From Marsupella aquatica (lineage: Eukaryota > Marchantiophyta): a DNA stretch of 64,000 nt. Positions 36,101 through 48,949 of this stretch are shown piece after piece. The position numbers were made by a program, and so were the translations under genes. The DNA lies in the NCBI GenBank assembly GCA_973895155.1, contig OZ316898.1, positions 16,864,001-16,928,000 of the forward strand, given 5' to 3'. Position 1 is the first letter of the stretch. The number at the start of each line of letters is the position of its first letter. A model generated the notes under the pieces. The model was given only the letters and a program-made list of their open reading frames with translations, ran no database searches and had not been told where the DNA came from.

Positions 36101-39100
36101 AATTTACTTTTCCCCCTTGGAGCTTTCCTCCAGCTACCGCACATAAGTCCAGTAGCTGGCTAGCTAGCTAGGTTGGTAACTCTGCCCGCACTTAAACTGT
36201 ACATTGTCTGGGCATATTGCTTCCCGCCTACATGTGATCTCAGCCTCTTCATGTAATTCTTCTCCGTCCCATTGTGCAAGTGGATTTTTTTATAAAAAAT
36301 TATTTCTTCTCCCAGTCAAGTTCAAGAAAACTGAAGAGAGCTACGTCTACGAACTAGACAACCCACGGAGAGGTCATTTGATGTTCCCACTTCGTTCCGT
36401 CTCATCCACTCATCCTCAAGGTCAGTGGCAGCCAGGGGTGCCCTCTTTGGTACCCATCAGCACCCGAGCTGAGCAGGTCGCAACATCCATCCGGCAGTCA
36501 CTGGCAGTCATCGACCGTGGAGGGTTTTGCGGTTTGGTTCCACGTTTTCCCAAGTCGACGACGACGCCGAGTTGGGTATGGATTCGTTGTCAGCGGCACA
36601 AGGAGCTCCGAACAGGCAGACTTGAGGATTCGTTGTTGAGACGGTTGTCGATCATCGTCTCGAGATCACAGGTAGAATCATAGGCAATTAACATTCGAGA
36701 AGTTGTAGAGCTGACGGATTGTCGTGGACACACAATCCACGATGGAGAATAGTGGCACATGCGGCGGGCAACTGAACAACCTGGTCTGATACGCGATGGG
36801 TGAAATCTGTGGATCAAAACAACACCTAGGATATAGATTACTCAACAACTTAGAGAAGTAGATGAAGAGTTGGTTGCCTTTTGTTGGTGAAAAACTCGAG
36901 AGTACTATTTAATCGCGCAGGAAGGTTCATTTAGCACTGGTGGAACTCGGCTTGTTGTCCAGTGGCTGGGCGTGTGTCGTGAAAAGTAACACTACAACAG
37001 CTATGTGGACTTCGAATTGCATTATAAATATGAGGAATGAAGCTGCATTCTCTCAAGAATAAGCGGGAACAGCAATTCGTTTACTTTCGCCCAAAAGTTT
37101 GGTATATATCTGCTTCGTCTGTCCCTCACTCTTGTGCAGTTTGATAAGTTCTTTGACTGGTGCCTGGCATAATCTTCTGATCTCTTGTTTATGTCGTAGC
37201 TTGGGAATCACACTGGAACTGGGATAATAATAGATATACTCGACACTTCAAATGTTTCGTTATTGTATTTTTCGTACGATCTTAGGATGTATTTTTTAAA
37301 CCCCAAGTCGCAGCTTTTAGGGTATCTAAAGACTACTTCCAGTGTAGGTCCTGAATTCTAGCAAGTGTCCAGTTAGAGAAATCTGGAGGCTAGGAGCAGA
37401 AAACTTTGGTTCCAAGCTATGAACCGTAGGACCCTAAGAACAGAACGGAATCTTAAAAGTAAACTTTGCAGTGAAGCTATGAAACTACGCATCCGATAGA
37501 AAATAAAGGAATCTCATGGGTGCACTAGGGAAAAATGAGAGTAGACAGTGAGGGGGACCTGACATCAGCACCCAACTGAATCGTTGATTGAGTAGACCTT
37601 TCGTACTGTAGATCGTTGAAGTCACGTAGTGGACTAATTACGCAGCAATCATCACCTTTGAAAATAAAACATCAGACGGTATGTGGACGTTTTGCCGAAA
37701 GAAGTCCCGACAATTCAACAACTGTGAGAGGTGCGTTTGTGGCCGATGAGGGATTTTCTGGTCTTCAGAGACTACCACCTCAGCATAAACGCAACATTCG
37801 CAAAAAGACGAAAGCGGAATCAAAATCATGAGTTATGAGTTTTTAGGGAAAGAAACTAACGTCAGTCATGAGTGGTGGGGAGGGGAGTAGCACCCTCGCG
37901 AAGTATACAGGACAACAAAACGCCACGAAAGTCATTTGGAGATGCGGAGTGAAGGGTTATCTATTAGAAGGCATAGATCGCTCCTTAGTACGAGAAATCC
38001 GCTGCTCATCTTGGTCAATTGCAAGAAAATGACAGGTTAAGGAACTGATACTGTTCCCTACCGCGAAAGAGAAGTATAAACGAGAGCACGGGGAAAAGCT
38101 AAATATCCAACAAAGCTCAAAATGACAAGTGCGAGCAATGTGGATTATGCAGAGGAAAACAAGAGAAGCGAAGCTTGAAAGCAAGGGGGTAACTCAGAGC
38201 TGGGACTCCGAATAGTCTGCTTGTAAATGGAGATAAAACTAGAAAACGTTTCAAACCACAATTCAGAAACCCTGAACAGAGACCAAACCTGGGTTATTGC
38301 AGAGAGCATCGTAATTGTGATGCTTTCATTGTTTTAAAACTATTTTGTGAAGGGTGTTTAAAACCAAAATGAGACGTGATATTGGAATGTGCATGTCACA
38401 GACCATTCTTAGAGATTGCATATTTAGACAATCACTACTTTTACTATAATTAGCTAGCCAACAATTAGAGGGATCGAATGGGGGCAACATTACAGGGGTG
38501 ATCAACGACTTTAGAAAATGCAGACATGCCTCTACGCTGTTTAGGTTTGCCCACTGAATTTAGAGCACTTTGCTTAAGATCCCTCATACATCATTGCACT
38601 CAGTTATTATTTTAGAACTTTATAATTCTTCACGTCAATTTGCTTTTATTGACAGATTCCTACCAACATCCACATCAAATTCCATGAAGATGCAAAAAAT
38701 ATATTCATCAGAAATGGGACATCGCATAATGATTTTGATGGAGATGCTAGAAAACATATGCATCAGAAAATGTTGAATTCTATGTTACAAGTTACACTAG
38801 GTTTATTTCAGACCTGAATCTATACTCCCTGTGCCAGGAAATACTCTGGTAACACAACCTAGATTGTTCATGGAATTGCAAACCGGAACCTTGTCCCGTT
38901 GGCCCCCAAGCTGGTTTCCACAAGGTGTGACGTTCAAGCAGCTAGTTAACAATACTTCGTCATGTGGACGACCAACTGAGGAAGTCACATCTCTAACATC
39001 TGGACGAAGTGGTATATAACATAGAAAATACCCCTGCATACTTTCTGTACAATCATCTCAGGTTACCTGTATGCCCTGCTTGTCAAACCAATCCGAAAAT

Positions 39101-39173
39101 AAGTGTAAGAAATTGTTATGCGGTTGCAATAAACCGTTCAGGCAAAGACTAAAATAACCCTCAAACGTGTAAA
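36101..39173. other. 3' regions between convergent CSLA and YjbQ-type genes
   Basis: The first few hundred bases after 36100 are probably CSLA 3' UTR. A 159-codon frame at 36204-36683 has no domain and I treat it as chance. Frames on both strands at 38803-39039 are also unassigned. No mobile element was recognised. Confidence 0.45.
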
Positions 39174-41799
39174 TCAGGTGCTTCGCATCTGAATTCCTCT
39201 GATGATAATTGTTGCCAAAATAGACTTGTAATCACAGTCGCTAATTGAATGCAAAATAATGCATTGATACCTCCCATCTGGTCGTTTTTGTCCTTGAATT
39301 GTAATGCAGATGCTTCTGGGACCTCCATAGTTTCGATGCTCATTGAGCCATATACCCTTTTCAATTGAGAAAAACAACAGGATGAGAAAGAAAACGCAAA
39401 TACTGCTCGTCTTTCTTGTACGATGAATATTTGCCCCATAGCAGTCGTCGCTGAAAGTAGCTACGAGCTTCCTAGCTGAAAACGAGAACAGGAACCGGAT
39501 GTGATCAAGTCTACCTGTACTAGTAAACTCAGCAGCACATAAAGACTTCTTGATTGACTTCTGTGAGAATACTCACTAAACATCTCGGGTGAAAACACAC
39601 GGGAGCCAACTTCAAGATCTAGCACTTTCTACATCTCACAATTTTAATGGGTACACTACCGTGGACCATATGATACTGGTGTCTACACATCTTAAAACAA
39701 CGACAAAACCCCATTGAACCTCAAACAAACCATGACTATACCTGCCAAATACCAAGATGAAGCCGGCCTGATTTGATAGGGATTGTCAGGGAGGAGCCCA
39801 TCATGGATGCTTTGACATGAGCTGGTAATAAACCCGTATACAGTCACATCCCCAGATAAGGAAATTAGATCTTATTCAACCAGAGAAGTAGAATTCATCC
39901 AGGTGAGACTAGTTGACAGCCTTGATCGTACAGAATACTAGTCATGGCCTTGAAAAACTGATGCAATCTGCACAACAAAAAGAATTAATGACACACCTGG
40001 CATATCGTCGAAGCCCTCATCCAAATGTCTGTAATGGTTTCCCTGCAAGAAGTGCAAAAACTAATTAAAATAAATAAACTCCAGTATCACCATCCATACT
40101 TCCAATCGACGCTACTGGCAAGAACATACCTCTGGCACAATTCGGTTAAGAGAGTCTTCCATATCTAGAGGCACATCAGGACTTGCATTCTCATTGATGG
40201 TCAGGCTGGCAGATGTGTGCATCACTGCATGCACAGCAAACAGGTCACTTAAGTTGTGCAATACGACTCTTATCAAACTTTGACAGAGAGAATGAGAATA
40301 TTGGCCTGTTACCAAGCCAGAATGACACACCAAAACAAGAGGACTTAAAACTCTTCAAGGGTTAAGGGAAGATACAAGCCAAATCTGAAAACAAGCACTC
40401 ACCAAATATGTGGGCAATGCCAACGTGAAATTGACCGATTTCAGGAACAGAACGATTAATATGTTGAGTTATAATATGACATCCCCTGCGCCAACATTGT
40501 CGGTGAAAAAGTATGGTGGGAAGATTGTGAGTGGGAGTCCTGATGTTTTAAACATTCTAACCTTGATGACCCAGGACATAGGACTTTCATTGCTTTTCTA
40601 CGCCAGGGAAGACTCTGTAAAATTGGCCGCTAATGGGAAGCAAATGGTCCGCGAAGTTCGAATTGACTCAGAAGGGTAACGATGATAGTGAGAGGGTCTA
40701 TCTTAAGTCCGGAAGCCGACCTAATCGTAGTGCTTCAGAAAGCTAGGAGAGCCTATATGGGGAGCCAAACAATTGATCAATGGAGTTCGTAGCATAATCA
40801 GGAGTTCCCAGCTTACGTTAACAAAGCTCCTCAACAAGAAGAAAAGTAAATCATTTTCGTTCCGTAGAGTTTTGCTCACCTCTTAAAACTCGGGAGATCA
40901 ACTGTTCTCTGCAGCCATTCAGTCTCTGTGGTCGTGGAAACTGTCACAAGAAACTGACGAAATCAAAATTCAAGCATGTCGAAAGGGAGCTACAGAATGA
41001 TTCCCAGCACCAGAATGCCTTTTTATAATCCTTCATGTCTAGTGTTGAGAATCTTTATGAATCTCATGTACTTCCTGCACATTTCTTTGCTTTAACACAC
41101 TCCAAATTGCAATCCGAAGGCGTTTCTGTCATCAATTCCTCTCCCACTAAAAACGACAAGGACTTCGGCGAAAGAAAGAGGACAGATTTTCCTACCAGTA
41201 CCACTGCCTGCCTCACAACGTACGCGCACGGAGAATTTGGGTTGGCCTCGCCCCACTCGAACCTAAAAAAAGCAAATCAAAGAAAAACTTTTAGAGAGAA
41301 AAGGATCCACAAGAACCCGACAAGTCCCTCTGTGACTCTGCGATTGACTATTCAAGAGGTTTCAATGTTCTCCTCATCTCAATTGCCCGACAACATTCTT
41401 CTCAATTAAGCTTCCCAATGTGAATTAGAGCATTTTTGTCAATGTAAAGTAGAGAATTCTTGTCGATGACAAAGTTATGCCTCAAATCTAACTCGCTAGA
41501 GATATCCATTTGTTCTGTTTCTACGCTAGATTCCTTGCTTGAAACCTTCATCTTCGCTTGGTCGCCTCTGTACGCACAGACATCTCGACCCAATTCTCAA
41601 AGAACCACTCCACCGAGACACACAGAAAGTTTGAGATTCTCACCGACGTGGGAGGCCCATTCGCCGAGAAAAAGGCGGTGGAAGACGCTGAATTGCTGAG
41701 GCCATTGCAAGTGCAGGTGTTTCGGTGCTCAGCAGAGAATTTGGGCGCAACGAAAGGCGCCGATGTGTAGCTCCGTGAGCACAATCCCGCCATGTCCAT
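39174..41799 (-). CDS. UPF0047/YjbQ-family protein, probably plastid-targeted
   Basis: Seven exons on the - strand join in frame with GT-AG introns: 41799-41644, 40953-40880, 40485-40403, 40224-40130, 40042-39997, 39821-39742 and 39356-39174, giving 238 aa. Residues 1-52 are Ser/Thr/Ala-rich with no acidic cluster, like a chloroplast transit peptide. The UPF0047 domain follows: EWLQRTV, KRGCHIIT near 76-83, [11 protein letters not shown] (107-117), LNRIVPE, DDMPAHVKAS (148-157), [18 protein letters not shown] (161-178) and EHRNYGGPR. Bacterial YjbQ-type proteins are annotated as thiamine-phosphate-synthase-like; their physiological role is poorly defined. The family signature normally has GTWQ; here it is GIWQ. 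The C-terminus after IQGQK is some 35 residues longer than usual, so one more intron near the GGGAG-gtatca site at about 39269 is possible. Exon 2 could also start a few bases downstream, but only the chosen acceptor keeps the frame. Confidence 0.88.
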
Positions 41800-44700
41800 G
41801 ATTGTGTGAATTGAGTTTCTGAGTGATCAGCATGAAGACACTGAAGTAGTGACCCTAGAGAGAAACCATCACGTATAGGGTAATCACGATTTTGTGGTGG
41901 GGTTACTAGTTTGTAACCCTTGGGTTACTAGTTAACCTTGGGGTTACTAGTTTATAACCATGTGACCAGAAAGTGAAGAAATCCTGATCCGGGGTAACCC
42001 GGGAAGTTTTTATGAGCTTTGTGGGAACAAGTTCCAGACTAGAACCGTAGCCCAAACAATCATTTTCATACTTAATACCTGCCCGAAAATAAGATTGGCA
42101 GGTACGATTTTTGGGGCATAGGGTTATGGAAATGGTGGCACCTAGTAGAAAAGGTTATACACCTTTTCTTCCTGGCATGAATTATGATAGGTAACTCAGG
42201 GCCAATTTACACAACCTCTCCCCAGATGGAGGAATATAGGTCTACCCTGTTTGGAGGACATTGTGGGATTTAATGACCCTCAAAAGTAGAGAAGTGAGTC
42301 TATATGGAAAATTAATGCACTCAGTAAAACAAAGAGAAAAATCACAAAATCTATATAGCCTCCCTTCTTTTGAAAAGGGATTATGCAAAGCATCCTAAAT
42401 GTATTAACTGCAAAACCTATTATGTTTTAACCAAGTTTTCAACTTACTAATGTTCTCATTAGCTGTTTACCTACATTTCAATTACCTAAACTGAAAACTC
42501 TGTGCACCTGAAAGAACTGAAAACATGCACGGAATGAAACAAATATTTACATCTAATAATGTGTTTGGAAATTTTGAGACCTCCGCGACGGCAAAGTATT
42601 CGAAGCGCTTATTGTGACAAGAGCAGTGCTCTCTGAAAAATAGGATTTCTCAATAATACCCTCTTTAATTAAAATCTGAGGTAGCTTTGCTGCAGCAAAA
42701 TAAGTCAAAGCCCTTCTTAACACAAGAGCCACACTCTATGGCAAATAGGATTCTGTCTATAGAGCAATGCTCAATGAAAATCAAGCTTTTCCCCCACTTT
42801 TTGTAGTGAAAATTGTTATATATATTGGGTTCACGGGTCATTGTGTTGCCCCCTTTTGTGGGATTTTTGCAATCTAATATAAACATAAAATATCCTTGAG
42901 GAAAAATTGAGTTAATTTGCTTTTGCTTATTGAACAAACAACCTGAGGCGCTATTGTGAAGAGCTTAGTCTACAAGGGAGTTTACACATAATTTTATTTA
43001 CCATAAAGGCCAGATAAGCCTACAAATACTTACATACCTCACATATTTTATGTTTCTTATTGAACTCTAATTTGTTTTTTAAAGTGACTGGCTTGAGGGA
43101 AAAGAATATTAAGAGAATACATAGAGGCTTGCAATCAATGCTGATCTGGCTGGTACATGGTACCTTTGGACAAAAATGGACAGTGGTGGTGCTTTGACAA
43201 AATACTTGTGGACAGGTGGACAAAAGTGATGATCTGACAAGGTATTTTTGGACACAAGTGTAAAAAATAGTATCCAAACATATATGTGTGTTTGAGTCAA
43301 GTCCATCCAAGTTTGGTTTGTCCATGGGGGCTTCATAGACAACATAACAATCCATCCAGGATTTAAGTTCCAAAAAATCACTCAAAGTTTTATTTACATT
43401 AATGTCCTGGTTATGAGGATAATGCCTCTCAAAACTTAGGCTACTGCCCTTGTTTTTTGGGGCATTATACGTTGGAATGCCCTCTAATGAGGACATTATC
43501 CTATTCAAAATGCTCCCCAAACAGGACCTTAGTACATGTATTAAACCACACGTGCCCACATAAAGGGGGGGTGTTTGACTAAAAAAATAGTGGGAACCAC
43601 ATGCCATCCAAAATAGATAATTGAGATATAAATTAACTAAAATTTTATAAAGCATAGGAGGCAGAAGAAAGTATTATAAGCTCATATTTATACCCTCTAA
43701 CCAATATACCCTTATACCCTCTAACCCATATGTGTGGCCTATGTTTCTCTTGTTGGCAAAAATCAGCTTAATTACACCTCACCTAATGAAGATGTGTAGT
43801 GTAACCCATCCACAAGAGGGGGTAATGATGTAATCCCAGAGGGCCAAGAGCCCAAGATTTTGCAATGTAACAATGAAGTGAATGGTTCAAAAATTGCACT
43901 TGGGCTTTAGGTTGGGTACATTATGGTTGGTACATTATGGTTCCAAGCAGGTTGCAATGAAACAATGAAGTGAATGGTTCAAATATTGCACTTGGTCTTT
44001 AGGTTGGGTATGGTTTCAAGCTGGTTGCAATGTAACTATGAAGTGAATGGTTCAAAAATTGCACTTGGGCTTTAGGTTGGGTACATTATGGTTCGTACAT
44101 TATGGTTCCAAGCGACCCAGCAGCCAGTGTGTTTCGAATTCGTGTTGTTAAATGTAGCCTTTTAGATCAAGTTAGTAATAACTCAGTCAATTGGGGTCTT
44201 AGGCAAATCAAGGGCCCTGAACTTAGGCTTATGACATCGTTTTCTTAGGACAGTATTACGGGAATAAGGCCATACGATGGACAAACCAGTGGGCTTCGGC
44301 TCTTAATTTACGTGAGAGCAGCGTCATATTTGCTCACAACATGGAAAAGGGGCTTCCCTTTGGAAAGAAGGAATGTATTGGAATCCACAGGGAACTTCAC
44401 TCGTCGTCTCTCAACGGTAACGAATAGTAACATTACATTGTGAGGGGGCAGAGACTGAAAAATCTCGTAGAATTCACATTATCTCTGCTTTCTAGCTTGT
44501 ACAAATAAGCTCGAATCCTAATTTTATCCAGGGTTGGCCAAATTGGTACTAACTTCATCAGGCAGCTGAAAATCTTGCGTTAGTTTAGATGTCCGTTTCC
44601 TCAGCAATCATCAATTATTTCTTTCCTGTAAGACGTCAGACTAGAGAAGAAACGTCTGCATAAGACCTGAGGCAAACAGGGAACTGTCCATGAGGCAGAC

Positions 44701-45319
44701 AAAAATTACGACAGAAGGAAAATGACAAGTCAATGGAAGACTTGAGACCTCCATGAGATAGTCAGATCAGGTAGGGAAACTGACAAGGTCCAATTTGGCC
44801 TGTCACGTAGTCCGATTTCCGTCCCAGCTGGTCTATTGCACAGATCTTCATGACAGACCCACAAGAGACATTGACACGTCAAGACTTCGGCTTTTTTCTC
44901 CCGCTCCTCTTCTGACATTTTGCGTCGTCGAGGAAAACTCTTTCTCTAATGAGATGTCTCTTTAACTGACACGTACTAATACTCCGGATCATCTGGGTTG
45001 CAGTGAAAATTTTCCACCAAAGAGATGAGCTCTACAAAACCTGAAGCCAACTCTAACGTAGAAACAACTGCCAACATTATTGCACGCACAGTGCAGCGGC
45101 ATCATCGTCTGTACTCTCTTGAATCATGAGGAGTATTAATGCACAACTTCCCAGTTGGATGAACCCTTGGGGGACTCCTCACATGGCACTTCTTCATGTA
45201 TCGAAACTTCCTCATCATGGAAGTTTTTCAAGAAAAGCTCCTTTTCTTGCATTGTTCTGGAACAATAGCTTGAATGAAAAAGAACCATCCAAAAGGACCA
45301 AGAAAGAGTTCTGTATACT
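41800..45319. other. Intergenic between two - strand genes
   Basis: It includes the presumed promoter of the YjbQ-type gene just above 41799, a tandem repeat at 43861-44114, and probably the 3' UTR of the RGRG-protein gene just below 45320. A 211-codon frame on the - strand at 43020-43655 has no recognised domain. Confidence 0.45.
43861..44114 (+). repeat. Tandem repeat, three copies, 92- and 73-bp spacing
   Basis: TGCAATG-AAC-ATGAAGTGAATGG followed by TTCAAAAATTGCACTTGG starts at 43861, 43953 and 44026. The middle copy lacks about 19 bp of the doubled GGTTGGTACATTAT segment, which explains the shorter second period. Confidence 0.9.
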
Positions 45320-47671
45320 CTACGAAAACCCTGTAACAATATTGGTCATGAGCTTCTCCTTTTGATGCATGTTCAGTCGGGGATTATTCTGACATCAACA
45401 AACGTGTACCAAATCAGCCAACTCAACCAAATTGAATGCATCATTTCCAATAAGAAAAGCAAAAATGAAGCCAGACTGGAAGGGGATCCACCTAAAATCC
45501 CAGGACATGGACAATCAATTTGCTTCCTTAAAAAAATGACCAAAGAAGGAGCTCTGCTCAAGGCGAAGATAGAAGGGTTCTTAGCAGCATTTTGGAGCAC
45601 AAATGGAGAACGAAGGATGTGCAACACAGTAAGCACAAGGCCAAGTTCAGTACAAGCTCATGATCTTCTTACAAACCTGCAAAGTGAGAAAAGCGCGTTG
45701 GGTGAAAGCAGCCACTTCCGGAGAAAGCGTTGGTGGCAACTTTTGAGATATTGTTTGCAGCTTCGCAATCTGCTGTCGGGCGGTCATTCGACCTGGACCC
45801 GCATATGCCTCCACTAGCTTTTCTAAGTCGGGAGCATTTGCTAATGATGTTTTCACTGCCTCCTGCTCATCAAATATGCAATTGAAAGACCACGCGCATC
45901 AGGGCAAGACTTCTACAAGCATTAGGATATGAATTTCCAAGGACAACATGTCAAACGTGGGTACTTTCTACATCGTAGATTTGAAGGGGACTTCATTTAC
46001 TTCAGACTTCGTTCTTAATTGTGACTTTCAAATAAAAGAATTTAGGTTTGATTGCACTCAGCAGGTATCAATTATAGTACCTGCCACTTTTGTTCCTGGG
46101 ACAATTCCGCATCCTCGGAAAGGAAAAATGGTTTGTAACTCTGTAAATACTCCTCTAATGGCAAAACTGGTGGCTCATCAATGTCGGGATTTCTGTCAAA
46201 TTCTTCCATGGCAAACTCCGGTTCAAATTGAGTCTGTAACATAAACAATTCGCGATTATGTCAACATTGACTCTGAGCAAGCTGGAATCAAAACTGCTGC
46301 ATTTCTATCCAGCTCATTGTTGGAATACAGTTGATGCTCAAAATCACTGTCTTACCGAGAAGTTTTGAAGAAATTAATCACTCACAACTCCAAGGCCACT
46401 GCTTGGCTATATTAAAACTTCTCACAGAGAAAGGTTCAGCATCCGACTACTCAAAGTGCGTTCAATTGAAGGACAAGCACTTCCAGAGAGTAAACTCGAT
46501 CTAATAGAACTCAGCACAGGAGGACAACAACCAAAAGCAAGAACACAAAAACATCGGTATGGTAGCAGAAGCAGGAAATCTGACGCCCTTACCAGAAACA
46601 GTGTATGAAGTCTCTCTTTAAATGTATCCTCTGCCTGGATCCGCAAAATTTGTGCTTCTTGTTCCGGAGTCAACTCAGTTGCCACAGCAGATTCAGACAC
46701 AGCCATCGCTCCTTCACCCGATCTCGGCCGACGGGGCCTATCACGCCGTCTCGAGTCAGCACTTGGTCTTTGTCTTTCGTTTCGAGATCTTTGAGGCTGT
46801 GGTGATTGGGACGGCCCAGGGGCTCGGTTGAACCTGTCAGCCAAAAATTCAGTGGCATCTGCAAACTTTTCCATGCCGGCTTTCCTCCGCCGCTCGCCCT
46901 CAGCAGCCACATTTTTCTCTATTCCCTGTTCGAGGATTGAAATGGCTCGAGCTCTGGCCTCTTCCACTGAAAGCTGCGTCCTTTGGGGACTTGGAGGACG
47001 AGGTAGGTCTCTCCTGGCTTCATCTGGCCTCCTTTCAACACGTATCGGAGGCGTGTGTAACTCCTCCGGCTCGGCTCCGATTCCAGGCTGCGTTCCAACA
47101 CCTGGCTGACCCCTGCCTCGTCCCAAGGCTCCCAAAGGCATAGATGGTTGAGCTTGAAAGATGGGCTTTGGGGGAACAGCACTCACTTGCTGCTGCTGGG
47201 GCTGCTCGTGCTGCTGCTGCTGCTGTTGCTCAGATGCAGGAGGCAATCGAGAAAAAGGCATGCGGAATGGGAGCTTCGGCTTCACTACTGGAGCTGAAGA
47301 TTCAGGGTTTGGAGAGCCTTGGGGTTCGGTTTGGCCACCGAGCTTGGAAAGGAGGTTCTGCACAGCACTTTTCTTGGATTCGTCAGTAGTACTCTGCAAC
47401 GGATGATCGAAGTCACCACCCAACTCACTCCCTTTTTGACGAAAATCTTGCTCCTTTTGCTGTGGAACATCTCCATCCAAAGCTGCAGCGTTGGGGGGCT
47501 CTGAGGCATTCACATTTCCTTCAAGGGGAATTACCCTACCCACACTGCCCCCTACTCTCATCGCAGGAGATGGTGCTAGGATCGACCTGCCCCGACCAGA
47601 ATCGCCAGGCGGAACAAGAGAAATTCCTCTCCCCCTTCCGAATCCCGATGACTCTTCGCCCTTCGCTACAA

Positions 47672-47703
<32 letters not shown>

Positions 47704-48230
47704 GGTGTAAGAGGCAGTCCTCTCCCTCGTCCAGCAACACCAGTTCCTCGTCCTCCTCCCTGCTGAGCAGTACCAGAACTAACCCTATTTTGCGTTTGGG
47801 CACCAGTTTTCCATTCTCCAAACCTCCCGCTCGGGATTTCCTCTGCAGAGCCATCGCTCTCGCGTTGCGCCCCGATCTCCTCCAGCGGATTGCCTCTTCC
47901 AATCGCTGCTCCATCACTCGGCTGGGCCGATCCAATTCCTCCCCGCCCAGCGCCCCCCGCCCCTCCTCCTCCACGTCCTGCTGCTCCCGCATACGAGGTT
48001 CGCAGGAAAATTTTAGGTGCCAGGATTGCGCATCCTCTCAACCCTCTCTCCGGCAGGCTCGCCAGGACCGCAATTGCTCGCCGATCGCCAATTCCTCTCA
48101 TCGAATTGTCGTTCTTCGACCGAGGAATCTCCTCGATCGATCGAATTGAAGCCCCTTCAGCACCAGAGCTTGTTCGTGCCTTCGTTCCCGATCGAATTCG
48201 TTTTTTCGACTCCCCGAGTTTTAACCTCAC
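45320..48230 (-). CDS. RGRG-repeat, Gln-rich protein with conserved C-terminal domain, probably organellar
   Basis: Four exons, all joined in phase 0 with GT-AG introns: 48230-46593, 46233-46081, 45862-45677 and 45388-45320. They encode 681 aa. Exon 1 carries repeated GRGRG-type boxes (AGRGRG, GFGRGRG, ALGRGRG), a 10-Gln tract at about residues 177-186 and a second Gln-rich run near 334-349, then an Arg/Pro-rich stretch. Exons 1-4 together carry a conserved tail: LHTLF, EPEFAMEEFDRNPDIDEPP (about 550-568), a YAGPGRMTARQQ motif and an NNP-K-LM terminus. I recall this tail from plant proteins filed as hydroxyproline-rich glycoprotein family (Arabidopsis At1g53645 type). That is memory, not a search, and their function is unknown. 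The second Met (residue 44, at 48101) begins an Arg-rich, presequence-like N-terminus and may be the real start, giving 638 aa. The molecular role is not claimed. Confidence 0.85.
47673..47702 (-). repeat. In-frame (CAG)10 tract coding polyglutamine
   Basis: A pure CTG run on the + strand is read as about ten Gln codons in the RGRG-protein gene. Pure repeats of this kind vary in length between individuals. Confidence 0.95.
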
Positions 48231-48247
48231 TTCCCTTTACGAGGCCA

Positions 48248-48712
48248 CTCTCCCATGACACTACCCCTGACACTACTACAGTCTACCTCGTGTAAGTGCA
48301 AGTACTGTCTACTGCGTGTAAGTGCAAGATGGTGTGTAACTCTCCCACAACACTAACACTGAAACTACTACAGTCTATCGTGTGTAAGTGCAAGTACTGT
48401 CTACTTTGTGTCAGTGCAAGATGGTGTGTAACTCTCCCATGACACAACCCCTGACACTACTACAGTCTACCGCGTGTAAGTGCAAGTACTGTCTACTGCG
48501 TGTAAGTGCAAGATGGTGTGTAACTCTCCCACAACACTAACACTGGCACTACTACAGTCTATCGTGTGTAAGTGCAAGTACTGTCTACTTTGTGTTAGTG
48601 CAAGATGGTGTGTAACTCTCCCATGACACTAGCCCTGACACTACTACAGTCTACCTCGTGTAAGTGCAAGTAATGTCTACTGTGTGTAAGTGCATCATGG
48701 TGTGTAAGTGCA
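48248..48712 (+). repeat. 92-bp satellite, five units in an alternating two-variant pattern
   Basis: CTCTCCCA begins at 48248, 48340, 48432, 48524 and 48616, exactly 92 bp apart. Units alternate between a CATGACACTA-CCCTGACAC type (1, 3, 5) and a CACAACACTAACACTG type (2, 4), so the real period is a 184-bp dimer. Each unit contains GTGTAAGTGCAAG twice. A partial sixth unit follows. The array starts 18 bp upstream of the first ATG of the - strand RGRG-protein gene, so it occupies that gene's promoter or leader. Confidence 0.95.
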
Positions 48713-48949
48713 GGCTCTCCGTGTCTAAGTGCAAACTGCAGGCTTGTGGGAAGACGCCTCAAGCCTGCACTTGTCCATGGTGTGCACTTTGTTATAAGTG
48801 CATGGCATAAAATTTATGCACTTCTCCATATGTGCATAATGGGAAATTGGGTATGTACTTATTCAATATGTGTTGTCAAGTCACACACACACACATGCAA
48901 GTCCTCATACCCTGAGCCCTCAATGTGTAAGATTAGATTGGATAAGTTC

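Noticed and set aside
36204-36683. 159-codon open frame after CSLA
   Set aside because: It lies in the probable 3' UTR. It does not continue the CSLA protein, whose C-terminus ends normally at 36100, and it resembles nothing known to me.
43020-43655. 211-codon open frame on the - strand
   Set aside because: No domain, no plausible start context and AT-rich repetitive wording (multiple GGACA...GACAA repeats). A long frame arose without other coding evidence.
45136-45319. Alternative last exon for the RGRG-protein gene (acidic frame after an acceptor at about 45323)
   Set aside because: The 45388-45320 exon gives an NNP...LM terminus that matches the remembered family tail and ends at a stop, so it is preferred.
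48248-48712. CRISPR-like regular repeat
   Set aside because: The units are contiguous 92-bp satellite monomers without unique spacers, in a plant genome.
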